Shown piece by piece: positions 8,704 to 17,073 of a stretch of DNA of 64,000 nucleotides. Numbering within the stretch: position 1 is the stretch's first letter; the number at the start of each line of letters is the position of its first letter. The DNA lies in NCBI RefSeq assembly GCF_018524365.1, contig NZ_JAEKFT010000023.1, forward strand, positions 17,635 through 81,634, in the 5' to 3' direction. The position numbers and the translations under genes are program-made. This DNA comes from Denitromonas iodatirespirans (GTDB taxonomy: Bacteria; Pseudomonadota; Gammaproteobacteria; Burkholderiales; Rhodocyclaceae). Under the pieces are notes generated by a model, which saw nothing but the letters and a program-made list of their open reading frames with translations, was not told the origin of the DNA and searched no databases.

Positions 8704-8960
8704 TACCGCATGCTACCCATAATCTTGTTTTTCAATCGGAAACGAATATTGCGAAATCGACCAGCATCTCGCCTCGAATTTCAGCAGTACGCGCATATCC
8801 AGCAAAGTCAGGCTGGCTGCGTGTTTCGTTTCAAACCGCGATAGAACGCGATCCGGACGATGTAGCGAACGACGCCGAGTCTTTGTTTGTGACAACACTC
8901 CAAACACACCAGGATGCTCTGTTGAGGTAGTTGCAGTCGGCACCGGTTTTTGGATTGGTG
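8704..8960. other. Region upstream of the HNH gene
   Basis: Overlapping open frames run on both strands, but none is supported by a family signature. It must hold the HNH promoter. A TAG at 8713-8715 closes the HNH reading frame upstream. Confidence 0.35.
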
Positions 8961-9368
8961 CTACGCACGAACCAGAAGCAGCGACCAGGCATGGTTGCGG
9001 AGGTGTGAGCACCACGCCTCAAGATCACCAGGTTCGATGCCGTGCGCCGTGGCCACGGCATCGACAGACCTCCCCGAAAACACCTCAAAACACAGCTCGG
9101 CTCGCCGAGCCGCGACTTGCATGTCTGCCAAGGCCTCGGACGGCTCATCCAATGAGAGTAGGGAAGGGGCATCGCCCAACGCCGAAGACAGAGCCTCCAA
9201 GATCTGCTTCTTGATGGCATAGACGCGTTGGGTGCTGACACCATTGCTGTAGGCCACCACTTTCGCTGCGTTTCCCTCGACGAAAAGCTGCCTGGCAATC
9301 GCCAGCGTCTTGTCGTCAAACCCCCGCCGACCTTCCAGCAGTTGCAGGAGCGCACCATCAATTTTCAT
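8961..9368 (-). CDS. TrfB/KorA-like repressor
   Basis: Starting at ATG 9368 this gives 135 residues. Residues of about 15-55 (FDDKTLAIARQLFVEGNAAK and GVSTQRVYAIKKQIL) match the TrfB helix-turn-helix that IncP KorA uses to repress backbone promoters. A longer C-terminal half (SLLSLDEPSEALADMQVAAR) is unrecognised and may mediate dimerisation. The ATG lies 7 bases after the stop of the small membrane-protein gene, so translation is probably coupled. Divergence from the transfer operon suggests that it controls the promoter near 10000. Confidence 0.72.
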   Translation of the reverse strand: MKIDGALLQLLEGRRGFDDKTLAIARQLFVEGNAAKVVAYSNGVSTQRVYAIKKQILEALSSALGDAPSLLSLDEPSEALADMQVAARRAELCFEVFSGRSVDAVATAHGIEPGDLEAWCSHLRNHAWSLLLVRA

Positions 9369-9375
9369 ATTTCGA

Positions 9376-9666
9376 TCAATCACGCTGGAAACCAACAAGC
9401 AGATATCCGAGCCCCGCAACGGCCACATACACGAGAAAAAGCGACACGGAGAACATCAACATGCCCCACGCGGGGAAGTGGGGAGCATCGAGCACGAAAC
9501 CAAACAGGATCGTCACCCAAAACATCAAGAATGACGCCGGCAACAGCACAAGCCTGAGCACCGGCTCGACCATCGCAAAAAGCGTCGTCAGCAAGACATA
9601 GGCGCAAGCAAGCGCGAGAACGCCCAATCCCCGCAGCCCCACAACAACCGTGTTCTTGAGGGTCAT
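9376..9666 (-). CDS. Small polytopic membrane protein
   Basis: ATG 9666 is preceded by GGAGGCAGAAC on the coding strand, an excellent ribosome binding site, so this start was chosen over the longer frame to 9822. The 96-residue product has two to three hydrophobic segments (LALACAYVLLTTLFAMV, LPASFLMFWVTILFGFVL, FSVSLFLVYVAVAGLGYLL). It is co-transcribed with the TrfB-like repressor. No family was recognised; small membrane proteins next to KorA-type regulators are common in plasmid backbones. Confidence 0.6.
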   Translation of the reverse strand: MTLKNTVVVGLRGLGVLALACAYVLLTTLFAMVEPVLRLVLLPASFLMFWVTILFGFVLDAPHFPAWGMLMFSVSLFLVYVAVAGLGYLLVGFQRD

Positions 9667-9702
9667 GTTCTGCCTCCAATAGACAGGTCGGACCAGAGAA
9701 AC

Positions 9703-9715
9703 CGACCGTTGGTCG
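9703..9715. promoter_or_regulatory. Inverted repeat upstream of the membrane-protein/TrfB operon
   Basis: CGACC (9703-9707) and GGTCG (9711-9715) form a 5-3-5 inverted repeat about 40 bases upstream of the ATG at 9666. A nearby GGTC/GACC pair lies at 9687-9695. This could be an autoregulatory operator. The evidence is symmetry only. Confidence 0.3.
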
Positions 9716-9962
9716 AAAAACAAGCGATTCGCGGATATCAAACTAATGGCCAACTCGCCTTGTAGGGCATATCCGCAACATTGACGCAATCCCGTGCAAA
9801 CGCTCATTAGAGCGAAGCGCATTCCACCTCACACCCTGCGCCGCCTACCACCAAGGGTATAAAACTACTCATTTATCATTTATAGCAATGGCGAAGTCAT
9901 ATCTGTATGTTGTTTCCCCGCGGTCGTCATCACTAGGAGGCCTGACGGCTTAACTATATACA

Positions 9963-9982
9963 GCTATTGCACGCTATTGCAA
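9963..9982. repeat. Tandem 10-base repeat GCTATTGCAM
   Basis: GCTATTGCAC (9963-9972) is followed directly by GCTATTGCAA (9973-9982). The second copy overlaps the -35 hexamer of the transfer promoter. Repeats one helical turn apart suggest cooperative regulator binding. Confidence 0.4.
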
Positions 9983-10006
9983 ATAATTCGTACACTTTTG
10001 TATGCT
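9977..10006 (+). promoter_or_regulatory. Putative promoter of the VirB transfer operon
   Basis: TTGCAA (9977-9982) and TATGCT (10001-10006) are spaced by 18 bases. The partly palindromic ACACTTTTGTA (9992-10002) sits between and overlaps the -10. The same 11-mer recurs upstream of the second toxin-antitoxin pair. The surrounding 413-base region between 9667 and 10079 is otherwise non-coding and divergent. Confidence 0.45.
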
Positions 10007-10079
10007 GAGCAGCTATATTCCATGCACATAACGGAGCAACGCGCTTCGTATACGGCCTACCCATTTGAGGCTTGAGAGC

Positions 10080-10631
10080 ATGGACAAGATGTTTTTTTCA
10101 ATCATGCCAATCGTATTGGCAGCGCTGTCCGCCAGTACCTTCGCTGCGCCTGGCGCATTCCCGCACGTGAGCGCAGAAACACAGGCCTCGCGCGATGACA
10201 CGCGCAGATCAGTCCTCGAACAAGAGCTGGAATCAGAAGCAACCGCTCTGCAAGAGGCAACAAAATCGCATGCATTGCTGCTCGCCGTCGGCCGGCTGGA
10301 AGAAGCTAAGACTCAATCCGGCAGAGCAGACCGCGCAAGACGAAATATGCGCGAATTGCAAAAAGAGATTGCGCTGACACTCGACGCAAAAACACACCCC
10401 CCTGATTTGAAATCCCGTTGGCCGAAGCCTGTACGTGTAGACGCCAAACGACGCGAGCAACAACCACCTCGACCACCGTGGTGGGATGGCTACGGCCGGG
10501 CACCAAACAAAGTCCCCGCGGATGCACGCCGTTCGGACGAGAACAACGGCCGGTGGGACGGCTACGGTGAAACCGTGCGCGTCGCCAGCCAAGTTCCTAC
10601 GCAAGACGGAGTCGAAGTCAATGCTCACTGA
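10080..10631 (+). CDS. Secreted hypothetical protein, first gene of the transfer operon
   Basis: ATG 10080 gives 183 residues with a signal peptide (MFFSIMPIVLAALSASTFAA). The mature part is a charged helix, probably coiled coil (ESEATALQEATKSHALLLAV to RARRNMRELQKEIAL). It is followed by a Pro/Arg-rich tail with two WDGYG repeats. The position where virB1 would lie is occupied by this gene, but there is no lytic transglycosylase signature. It probably acts in the periplasm with the transfer channel. The next gene overlaps by 11 bases. Confidence 0.65.
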   Translation: MDKMFFSIMPIVLAALSASTFAAPGAFPHVSAETQASRDDTRRSVLEQELESEATALQEATKSHALLLAVGRLEEAKTQSGRADRARRNMRELQKEIALTLDAKTHPPDLKSRWPKPVRVDAKRREQQPPRPPWWDGYGRAPNKVPADARRSDENNGRWDGYGETVRVASQVPTQDGVEVNAH

Positions 10632-10938
10632 CAACAAACAACAGCTACGGACCTTTGGAGATTGGGCGGACACCCGCCCGATGATTTCAGAGGCCCAGTT
10701 AAAGGGCGCGCTTCGCGCAGACGATGTCCGCGAAATCAAGATCGTGGAATTCACCCCCCAGATCTATCGCCTTCACGTTGCACTCGAATCGACGACGACG
10801 ATGAAGACCCTTCAATCCGCGAGACAAGCGGATCGAACCTTCAAAAATCTGAATCTTCTCGCGCGCTACGTGAAGGGAATAGGTGCCACCCAAACCCCCA
10901 TTCGCCTGGAGCTCAACAATGAAGATTCAAAATCCTAA
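10621..10938 (+). CDS. Small cytoplasmic protein, unknown
   Basis: A 105-residue protein starts at ATG 10621 inside the end of the previous gene and ends inside the start of virB2. There is no signal peptide or membrane segment. The pattern LRADDVREIKIVEFTPQIYR, followed by LHVALESTTTMKTLQSARQA, suggests a compact alpha/beta fold. The double overlap places it firmly in the operon. No family was recognised. Confidence 0.55.
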   Translation: MLTDNKQQLRTFGDWADTRPMISEAQLKGALRADDVREIKIVEFTPQIYRLHVALESTTTMKTLQSARQADRTFKNLNLLARYVKGIGATQTPIRLELNNEDSKS

Positions 10939-11233
10939 ACACGGTCGCGCGCATCTTGCGAACGTCGCATTTCTACTGATCACGATGATTGCACCCGGCT
11001 TGGCGTTTGCCGGCACTCCCGCCAGTCCGTTCGCTACCGGTACGGCCGGCTTCAGCCCTGCATTGCTTGCCATCCTCACGCCGCTTGCCGTCGTCGGTTT
11101 CATGGCCTCTGGTGTGGGCGCATTGACAGGAAAAACACCATGGTCATGGTTTGTAGGCGTGATTATCGGGATCGTCATGATTTTCGGCGCACCGCAGCTT
11201 GTGGCCTGGATTCGCGCACTCTTCGGCGTCTAA
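10919..11233 (+). CDS. virB2: VirB2/TrbC-type pilin
   Basis: The 104-residue precursor has a long signal sequence (FLLITMIAPGLAFAG), then a short Pro/Gly segment and two hydrophobic helices (ALLAILTPLAVVGFMASG and SWFVGVIIGIVMIFGAPQLV), the layout of VirB2 major pilins. It would be processed and assembled into the conjugative pilus. TraX at 2429 may modify its N-terminus. ATG 10919 was chosen, as the longer frame lacks a ribosome binding site and overlaps the upstream gene. Confidence 0.85.
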   Translation: MKIQNPKHGRAHLANVAFLLITMIAPGLAFAGTPASPFATGTAGFSPALLAILTPLAVVGFMASGVGALTGKTPWSWFVGVIIGIVMIFGAPQLVAWIRALFGV

Positions 11234-11245
11234 GGACAGACAGAG

Positions 11246-11608
11246 ATGGATCGAAACCAAGGCATCACGAATGAACCGCTCTTTGTCGGCGTGACCCGTC
11301 CGGCAATGAAGTGGGGCGTAACTTACGCCGGCCTGCTGTTCAACATGATGATTGTCATGCAGGCGTTCATTCTCACCAAAAACCTGCTGTGGCTACTCGC
11401 CTTCGCTCCGATCCATCTCCTGATGCAACTCGTGTGTCTGTATGAACCGAGATTTTTTGACCTTTTGCTCGTCTGGCTTCGCACACGCGGTTGGCCGGCT
11501 CTCATCGGTGTCACTCGACACTGGAAAGCCAACACATACAGCCCGCTGAGCATCGATCTCCCCGATCGGCATGGTCGGCGAAAAGCCCCCACAGCGGTTC
11601 ACCTCTAA
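11246..11608 (+). CDS. virB3: VirB3/TrbD inner-membrane component
   Basis: The 120-residue protein begins EPLFVGVTRPAMKWGVTYAG, the N-terminal signature of VirB3, followed by two adjacent membrane helices and a basic tail. VirB3 associates with the VirB4 ATPase at the base of the channel. AAGGACAGACAG precedes the ATG at 11246. The gene lies between virB2 and virB4 as in the canonical operon. Confidence 0.85.
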   Translation: MDRNQGITNEPLFVGVTRPAMKWGVTYAGLLFNMMIVMQAFILTKNLLWLLAFAPIHLLMQLVCLYEPRFFDLLLVWLRTRGWPALIGVTRHWKANTYSPLSIDLPDRHGRRKAPTAVHL

Positions 11609-11619
11609 GGAAAGCGCCC

Positions 11620-14118
11620 GTGACGTTCAAGCGATCCAAAGCACTGCGCGCCGAGACTCACATCTCGACCATGATTCCGTACACCGCCCACATGGATAAG
11701 CACATCGTGCGTACGGACCGTGGCCACTATGTTCAAGTGTTTCGCCTTGGCGGCGCGAGTTTCGAAAGTGCTGACGACGAGCAAATCAACAACTGGCACG
11801 AACGCCTGAACGTATTCTGGCGCAGCATCAGCAGTCCGAACTTCTCGGTATCCGTCCACCTGGTCAGACGTCGAGAAAGTGGCTTCCCGGTATCAACGTT
11901 TAGCGAGGGCTTTGCCTCAGACTTGATGGCGAAGTATCGCAAGCGAATGAGTCGCCAGACGCTCATGGTCAATGAGCTCTACGTGTCCTTGGTCTACCGG
12001 CCAACGCCATCCAAGGTCGGCAGTCTTTTCATGAAGGCGTTGAACCGCGCCAATGACGGTGAAGAGGCGCAGGAAATCGCCGATTCGATCGACACCTGCC
12101 AGAAAAAACGCCAAGAACTGATGACCGCGTTCGCACGCTACGACCCCGACCCCCTCGGGATCTACGATCGCAATGGAACCATGCACTCCTCCGCGATCGA
12201 ATTCTTTGGTTTCTTGGTCAACGGCCACTTCGAGCGCCGTACCGTGCCCAATGGGCAGATTCGCAATTCGTTGGCAGATACACGCCCGTTGTTCGGCAAT
12301 GAGGCGATGGAGTACCGGGGCGCAACGCGCACCCGTGTCAGCGCCTTTCTGGGGATTAGCGAGTATCCGCCCACCTCGCCGCCTGGGTTCATCAACAGCC
12401 TACTGAGCACCCGGTTCCCGTTCATCCTTACCCAGTCATTCGAATTCATCGGCAAGGCGACGGCCGCGAAATTGCTCAAGGAGCAACGCGGTCGGCTCCG
12501 AGCATCCGAAGATGATGCTCAATCCCAGGCCGAGGAACTGGATGAAGCGATCGACGCCCTTGCGTCGAACCTGTTTGCGTTCGGCCGACACCATTTCACT
12601 CTACAAGTCATGGCGGAGCATTTCGACGCCACGAAAAGCGCGGAGGAGGGGCAGCTAAAACTTCTCAACGACAATCTCGCCGAAGCCAAGTCGATCCTCG
12701 CCGACAGCAACATAGTGACCGCACGAGAAGACTTGGCGCTGGAGGCGGCATTTTGGTCGCAGTTGCCGGGCAACGAGCATCTTCGTCCTCGCGTTGCGCC
12801 GATGTCATCCCGGAATCTGGCGGGTTTCGCGCCGTTTCACAACTACCCCGGTGGCCGCAAAGCAGGCAACCACTGGGGGCAGGCAGCGACGATGTTCGAA
12901 ACCACCGCCCAAAGCCCGTACTTCTTTTCGCATCACGCATCAGATCCACGCAAGGCGGATGGGGGAAGTCGCAAGGACGTAGGCCACATGCTTGTCGTCG
13001 GCCCGGTCGGCTCAGGAAAGACAGTAAACGTCGGCTTCCTCATTGCGGCGATGACGCAGTTTGGCGCAAGGCAGGTGGTTTTTGACAACGAAGAAGGTCT
13101 TCATATCCTGGTGCGCGCGCTGGGCGGGCGTTATCGCTCGTTGAAGGTTGGCCAGCCCACGGGCCTTAACCCTCTGCAACGGGAGCCCACCGGCGAGAAC
13201 ATCGAGTTCATGAAACAGCTTCTGCGCACACTGGTGGATAGCCAGAATCGCCCGCTAACGGTGCAAGAGGACAAAGAGCTGAACCTTGCGCTCGCCGGTG
13301 TGTTGCAAATCTCTAACAAGCGCGATCGGCGCCTCTCACGACTCATCGAGTTTTTGCCCCCCACGAACCCGGAAGGACTGCACGCCAGGTTGCAGCGCTG
13401 GACGCACCTCTTTCACGGGGAGTACGCCTGGGTGTTTGACAACCCCGAAGACAACATAGACAACTTCATGGATGGCGCCGCCATTGTGGGTTTTGATGTC
13501 ACGGAGTTCATCAAGGTGCCCGCCCTGGCAGAGCCCCTAAGCATGTACTTGCTGCATGTGACGAATCGACTCGTCAACGGTCAGCGGATGATCTGCTGGA
13601 TGGACGAATTCCCACAGATGATCGGGCGGCCGGCATTTGCCGAGTTCGCAAAACACGGTCTCGAAACATGGCGCAGAAAAGACGCAAGCTTTGTCGCGGT
13701 CGCGCAGATGACATCACACATCTCGCGTTCAGAAATTGCACGGTCGCTGATCGAGCAAACGCCTACCAAAATCTTCTTTCCGAACCCTGAAGCCAGCTAC
13801 GCCGAATACGTCGATGATTTCGGTTTCAGTGAGCGCGAATTCTTCCTGATCAAACAGGAGCTGCAGCCCGGGGATCGCACCTTCCTGATCAAGCAAGGCA
13901 ACAACAGCATCGTCGCCAAACTGGATCTCAAGGGCTTTGATTTCGAGCTCGACGTGATATCCACGCGGACACGCAATATTCAGGTCATGAACGAAGCGAT
14001 TCAACAGGCCGGAGAAGATCCAAACAACTGGCTACCCGTCTTTAAGAAAGCGCTCGAAGATCGAGCAAAGAAAGCCAACCACGCCTCCACAGAGGAGAAA
14101 AACCATGTATTTGCGTAG
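11620..14118 (+). CDS. virB4: VirB4 transfer ATPase
   Basis: Starting at GTG 11620, behind AAGGAAAGCG, the product has 832 residues, the usual size. The N-terminal CagE/TrbE-like region is followed by Walker A GPVGSGKT (residues 461-468). Walker B ICWMDEFP lies near residue 660. VirB4 energises pilus biogenesis and substrate passage at the inner membrane. The open frame continues upstream to 11491, but that part overlaps virB3 and lacks family similarity. The stop overlaps virB5 by 14 bases. Confidence 0.92.
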   Translation: MTFKRSKALRAETHISTMIPYTAHMDKHIVRTDRGHYVQVFRLGGASFESADDEQINNWHERLNVFWRSISSPNFSVSVHLVRRRESGFPVSTFSEGFASDLMAKYRKRMSRQTLMVNELYVSLVYRPTPSKVGSLFMKALNRANDGEEAQEIADSIDTCQKKRQELMTAFARYDPDPLGIYDRNGTMHSSAIEFFGFLVNGHFERRTVPNGQIRNSLADTRPLFGNEAMEYRGATRTRVSAFLGISEYPPTSPPGFINSLLSTRFPFILTQSFEFIGKATAAKLLKEQRGRLRASEDDAQSQAEELDEAIDALASNLFAFGRHHFTLQVMAEHFDATKSAEEGQLKLLNDNLAEAKSILADSNIVTAREDLALEAAFWSQLPGNEHLRPRVAPMSSRNLAGFAPFHNYPGGRKAGNHWGQAATMFETTAQSPYFFSHHASDPRKADGGSRKDVGHMLVVGPVGSGKTVNVGFLIAAMTQFGARQVVFDNEEGLHILVRALGGRYRSLKVGQPTGLNPLQREPTGENIEFMKQLLRTLVDSQNRPLTVQEDKELNLALAGVLQISNKRDRRLSRLIEFLPPTNPEGLHARLQRWTHLFHGEYAWVFDNPEDNIDNFMDGAAIVGFDVTEFIKVPALAEPLSMYLLHVTNRLVNGQRMICWMDEFPQMIGRPAFAEFAKHGLETWRRKDASFVAVAQMTSHISRSEIARSLIEQTPTKIFFPNPEASYAEYVDDFGFSEREFFLIKQELQPGDRTFLIKQGNNSIVAKLDLKGFDFELDVISTRTRNIQVMNEAIQQAGEDPNNWLPVFKKALEDRAKKANHASTEEKNHVFA

Positions 14119-14830
14119 AAAGCTCACCGCAATCATCGTCGCAGCGTCGATGGCCATGGCGCCGGTAGCTACCCGCGCCAGTGGCATTCCAGTAGTTGAC
14201 GTCGCAGCGCTCGCGCAGTTGATCCAACAGATCATGTATTGGCAACAGCAAATCCAAAGCATGAGTGACCAGCTCAACCAAATGAAGAGCACCTACAACT
14301 CACTCAACGGATCGCGCGGGCTCGGAAACCTCATGACCTTGAGCAACGCTCAACGCAACTACCTTCCGACTGACCACGCTGAAATCGTAAAGGTGTTGAA
14401 TGGCGTATCCACCCAATACAGCGGCCTGTCAAGCAAGGTCAGCGCAGTGATGAGCGCCAACGCCGTTCTGTCTTCCACGGACCTGGCTGCGATGACACCG
14501 AGCCAGAAGGCCATGATCGAAGACGGCCGCCGGGCAGCAGCCATGATCTCCACCCTTAGCCAGACGGGCTACCAAAACACCAGCGGCCGCTTCGCCCAGT
14601 TGCAGTCTCTGATCACAGCAATCAACGCAACAGCAGATCCAAAAGCAATTGCGGAAATACAGGCCAGAATCGCCGGCGAGCAAACAATGCTTGCGAATGA
14701 GCAAACCAAGATGCAGACGATTTTTTATATGGCTCAGGCTGAGCAAATTGCTCAAGAGCAACGAGCAAAAGAAAAGCGTGTCGCGGCTCACGGTGCTTTT
14801 TCTTCTAGGCCAACAATAGTCTTTCCGTAA
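14105..14830 (+). CDS. virB5: VirB5/TrbJ minor pilus protein
   Basis: The 241-residue secreted protein has a signal peptide (AASMAMAPVATRAS) followed by the VirB5 helix (VDVAALAQLIQQIMYWQQQI) and long Gln-rich amphipathic helices. VirB5 sits at the pilus tip. The extreme C-terminus AHGAFSSRPTIVFP is notable, because the next small protein carries HGRFEDRPVLVFP. Base composition turns AT-richer from about 14640 onward, unlike the first half. Confidence 0.85.
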   Translation: MYLRRKLTAIIVAASMAMAPVATRASGIPVVDVAALAQLIQQIMYWQQQIQSMSDQLNQMKSTYNSLNGSRGLGNLMTLSNAQRNYLPTDHAEIVKVLNGVSTQYSGLSSKVSAVMSANAVLSSTDLAAMTPSQKAMIEDGRRAAAMISTLSQTGYQNTSGRFAQLQSLITAINATADPKAIAEIQARIAGEQTMLANEQTKMQTIFYMAQAEQIAQEQRAKEKRVAAHGAFSSRPTIVFP

Positions 14831-14863
14831 ACGTCATTTCAAATAGCAGTTACAGGAGCCGAC

Positions 14864-15085
14864 ATGTCCAAAACAGTCATATACGTTGCCATCGCTGCCG
14901 TCGTTGTTGCCGGAGCGTCCGCTGCCATTTACCTGAATTCAACAACAAACGTCACGGTTGAAAGAAATGCATCAACGCCTAGCCAGACGATAGTAATCAC
15001 AAAGGAAGAGCGGGTCAGACCGCCTCATGGAAGGTTTGAAGACCGTCCTGTTCTGGTTTTCCCCGGAGTGAATGACAAGCAATAA
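14864..15085 (+). CDS. Small membrane-anchored protein between virB5 and virB6 (possible entry-exclusion or assembly factor)
   Basis: ATG 14864 follows AGGAG at good distance. The 73-residue product has one N-terminal membrane helix (VIYVAIAAVVVAGASAAIYL) and a polar periplasmic tail ending near HGRFEDRPVLVFP. EexN-type entry-exclusion lipoproteins occupy this slot in related operons, but there is no lipobox cysteine here. The tail motif shared with VirB5 suggests binding to a common partner. Function is inferred from position only. Confidence 0.6.
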   Translation: MSKTVIYVAIAAVVVAGASAAIYLNSTTNVTVERNASTPSQTIVITKEERVRPPHGRFEDRPVLVFPGVNDKQ

Positions 15086-15161
15086 GTAAAAGATGGCCTC
15101 TATTCAACAAGTTATCTAGATCTTCCATCAGCGGCAAAAGAACTCTAAACAAGGGAAAGGT

Positions 15162-16211
15162 ATGTTCTTCGCGACCTTTTGGACGTGGCTTAACTCGACC
15201 TTGGCCGGATATGTCGGGGCAAAAACAACCGTCGTAGCCGCAGCTATTGAGCCGGCTGTCGTTACACTGGCCACTATATACATAATGCTTTGGGGTTACG
15301 CCAGCCTAACAGGAAAGATTCAGGAACCTGTCCTTGAATTCGGAAAGCGCTTCCTTATTATCGCGGTCATACTCGGAATCTCAATAAAGCTTTGGTATTA
15401 CAACACCGTTATTGTTGACACCTTTGTAAATTCTCCGATGCAACTGGCGGCAGTCGTCGTAGGCTCAAGCAATCCAATGACAATAATTGACAAAATTTGG
15501 AGTGACGGCGGAGCAGCCGCTGGAGAGCTTTGGAAGCAAGGTGGTGTATTTAGCGGAGATGTTGGATTCTATATTGCAGGCGGGACCGTTTATCTAATCA
15601 TTGGACTGCTGTGTATTTACGCGTTCTTTTTGATGACATTGTCCGCTGTTGCCCTAAGCATTATTTTGGGGCTTGGACCGATTTTTCTTTCTCTTCTTTT
15701 CTTCGACGCTACTAAACGGTTTTTTGAGTCATGGATGGCTCAACTCGCTAACTACGCACTAATTTCAATACTGGTAGCCATGGTTTCGGCTCTATTTCTG
15801 ACGCTTGTTCAAAAAACCACAGCTCAGATCGCTGCGCTAGGAAGCTCTGTCACCTTCTTCGCTACTTTGGAAATGCTACTCGCAGCTGTTCTCGTTTTCC
15901 TCGTCCTGAAGCAAGTCCCGGCCATTGCTGCGGGGCTAGCCAGCGGGATTGCTCTGAGCTCTTTCGGAGCAATCAGCTCGGCCCTGCGCTGGGCCGGCGG
16001 GGGCGCTGGTCGATCGCTGTATCAATCGGGAAGAGGTCTCATCGATGGCCTCAAAGGTGAAAAACGCAGTCGCTGGGATTCAATGCGACGGAGTGGCGGA
16101 AACCTGATTGGTCAAGGAATTCGCCGAGGCGCCCAAGCTGCCTTCGGCTCATCCCAGAAAAAGGGCGGCACTGTCAGTCGTGACAGTGTGATGCCACGAC
16201 CCAACCGATAG
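15162..16211 (+). CDS. virB6: VirB6/TrbL inner-membrane channel protein
   Basis: This 349-residue polytopic protein has about six membrane helices. It has the VirB6 core around TLSAVALSIILGLGPIFLSL and DATKRFFESWMAQLANYALI. A Gly/Ser/Arg-rich cytoplasmic tail follows from residue 275. AAGGGAAAGG precedes the ATG. The first 250 codons are distinctly AT-rich (many ATT, TTT and GTT codons) compared with virB4 and virB8-11, while the tail returns to GC-rich usage. This suggests replacement of the core segment by recombination. Confidence 0.9.
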   Translation: MFFATFWTWLNSTLAGYVGAKTTVVAAAIEPAVVTLATIYIMLWGYASLTGKIQEPVLEFGKRFLIIAVILGISIKLWYYNTVIVDTFVNSPMQLAAVVVGSSNPMTIIDKIWSDGGAAAGELWKQGGVFSGDVGFYIAGGTVYLIIGLLCIYAFFLMTLSAVALSIILGLGPIFLSLLFFDATKRFFESWMAQLANYALISILVAMVSALFLTLVQKTTAQIAALGSSVTFFATLEMLLAAVLVFLVLKQVPAIAAGLASGIALSSFGAISSALRWAGGGAGRSLYQSGRGLIDGLKGEKRSRWDSMRRSGGNLIGQGIRRGAQAAFGSSQKKGGTVSRDSVMPRPNR

Positions 16212-16229
16212 CTCAATAAGGCATTCGCC

Positions 16230-16379
16230 ATGAAGACCATCATGACCATTTTGTTTTTCTCGCTTACCCTTTCGGCATGCGCAACGACCCCGCCGCCGCC
16301 ACCCGAGTGCGATGGTGAGCTGTCTCCAATCAACGGGAGTGCAGGCGCACAGTCGATCAAGGAGGTCGGAAATGGCTGA
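16230..16379 (+). CDS. virB7: VirB7 lipoprotein
   Basis: A 49-codon frame starts at ATG 16230. It encodes MKTIMTILFFSLTLSAC, a lipoprotein signal with Cys17, followed by ATTPPPPPECDGEL. VirB7 proteins are very small outer-membrane lipoproteins that stabilise VirB9, sometimes by a disulfide; Cys27 could serve here. The gene lies exactly between virB6 and virB8 and overlaps the virB8 start by 8 bases. Confidence 0.75.
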   Translation: MKTIMTILFFSLTLSACATTPPPPPECDGELSPINGSAGAQSIKEVGNG

Positions 16380-17073
16380 AAAAACGGCAGTTGATGCCTA
16401 TCTGAAAGAAGCTCAGTCCTTCGAGGCGGACCGCGCAGCAAATGCCACGAAGTCCGCTCGTATCGCCTGGCGTGTTGCATCCGTCGCAGGACTGATCGCC
16501 GTTGTCTCTGTCGGCGCCGTGGCCGCGCTAACGCCTTTGAAGACCGTAGAGTTGCGCACCATCCGCGTGGACAACTCCACCGGCATCGTCGACATCGTGC
16601 CCAGAGCTGAAGCGAACGCAAGCTACGAAGAAACAGTTAATCGCCTTCACCTGGCGAACTATGTTCGCTCACGTGAGCGCTTTTTCTGGGGCATCGCTGA
16701 ATACGATTATGAGTTCGTTGCGACACAACAGACGCCGCAATTGAATCAGCTTTGGGCCGACGCCTGGACCGAAGCCAACCCACAATCTCCGCTCAACCTC
16801 TACAAAGACGGAACGATTATCAAGGCGGACATCCGTTCCATTGTTTTCCTCACGCTGGGATCTGGAAAGAGCGTTGCTCAGGTTCGGTTTGCCAAGAGTG
16901 CGCGCCTCGGCGGCTCTGGTGCCGATCAAACAACCCACTGGGTTGCAACGATCGAATACACATACACCGGGCCGTCTAAAGACGACAAGATCCGCACAAT
17001 GAACCCCCTCGGATTCCGGGTCGTGAGCTATCAAAAAGAGCCGGAAGTTGTGTCCGCAGGAGAATCCTCATGA
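16372..17073 (+). CDS. virB8: VirB8 inner-membrane assembly protein
   Basis: ATG 16372 is preceded by GGAGGTCGGAA and gives 233 residues. A short cytoplasmic helix leads to one membrane segment (VASVAGLIAVVSVGAVAAL). The periplasmic NTF2-like domain follows, with NYVRSRERFFWGIAEYDYEF and WVATIEYTYTG. VirB8 bridges inner-membrane and outer-membrane parts of the channel. The stop overlaps the virB9 start by ATGA. Confidence 0.9.
   Translation: MAEKTAVDAYLKEAQSFEADRAANATKSARIAWRVASVAGLIAVVSVGAVAALTPLKTVELRTIRVDNSTGIVDIVPRAEANASYEETVNRLHLANYVRSRERFFWGIAEYDYEFVATQQTPQLNQLWADAWTEANPQSPLNLYKDGTIIKADIRSIVFLTLGSGKSVAQVRFAKSARLGGSGADQTTHWVATIEYTYTGPSKDDKIRTMNPLGFRVVSYQKEPEVVSAGESS

Noticed and set aside
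8598..8930. 110-codon plus-strand frame
   Set aside because: No ribosome binding site or family similarity, and the first part is antisense to the HNH gene.
8713..9015. Open frame directly upstream of and in frame with the HNH gene, separated by one TAG
   Set aside because: It could be read as a broken N-terminal extension, but it overlaps the TrfB-like gene, is low-quality in composition, and has no recognisable domain. The HNH protein starts plausibly without it.
10080..10631. Candidate virB1 at the head of the transfer operon
   Set aside because: The position fits, but the protein is a charged coiled coil with WDGYG repeats and shows no lytic transglycosylase motif.
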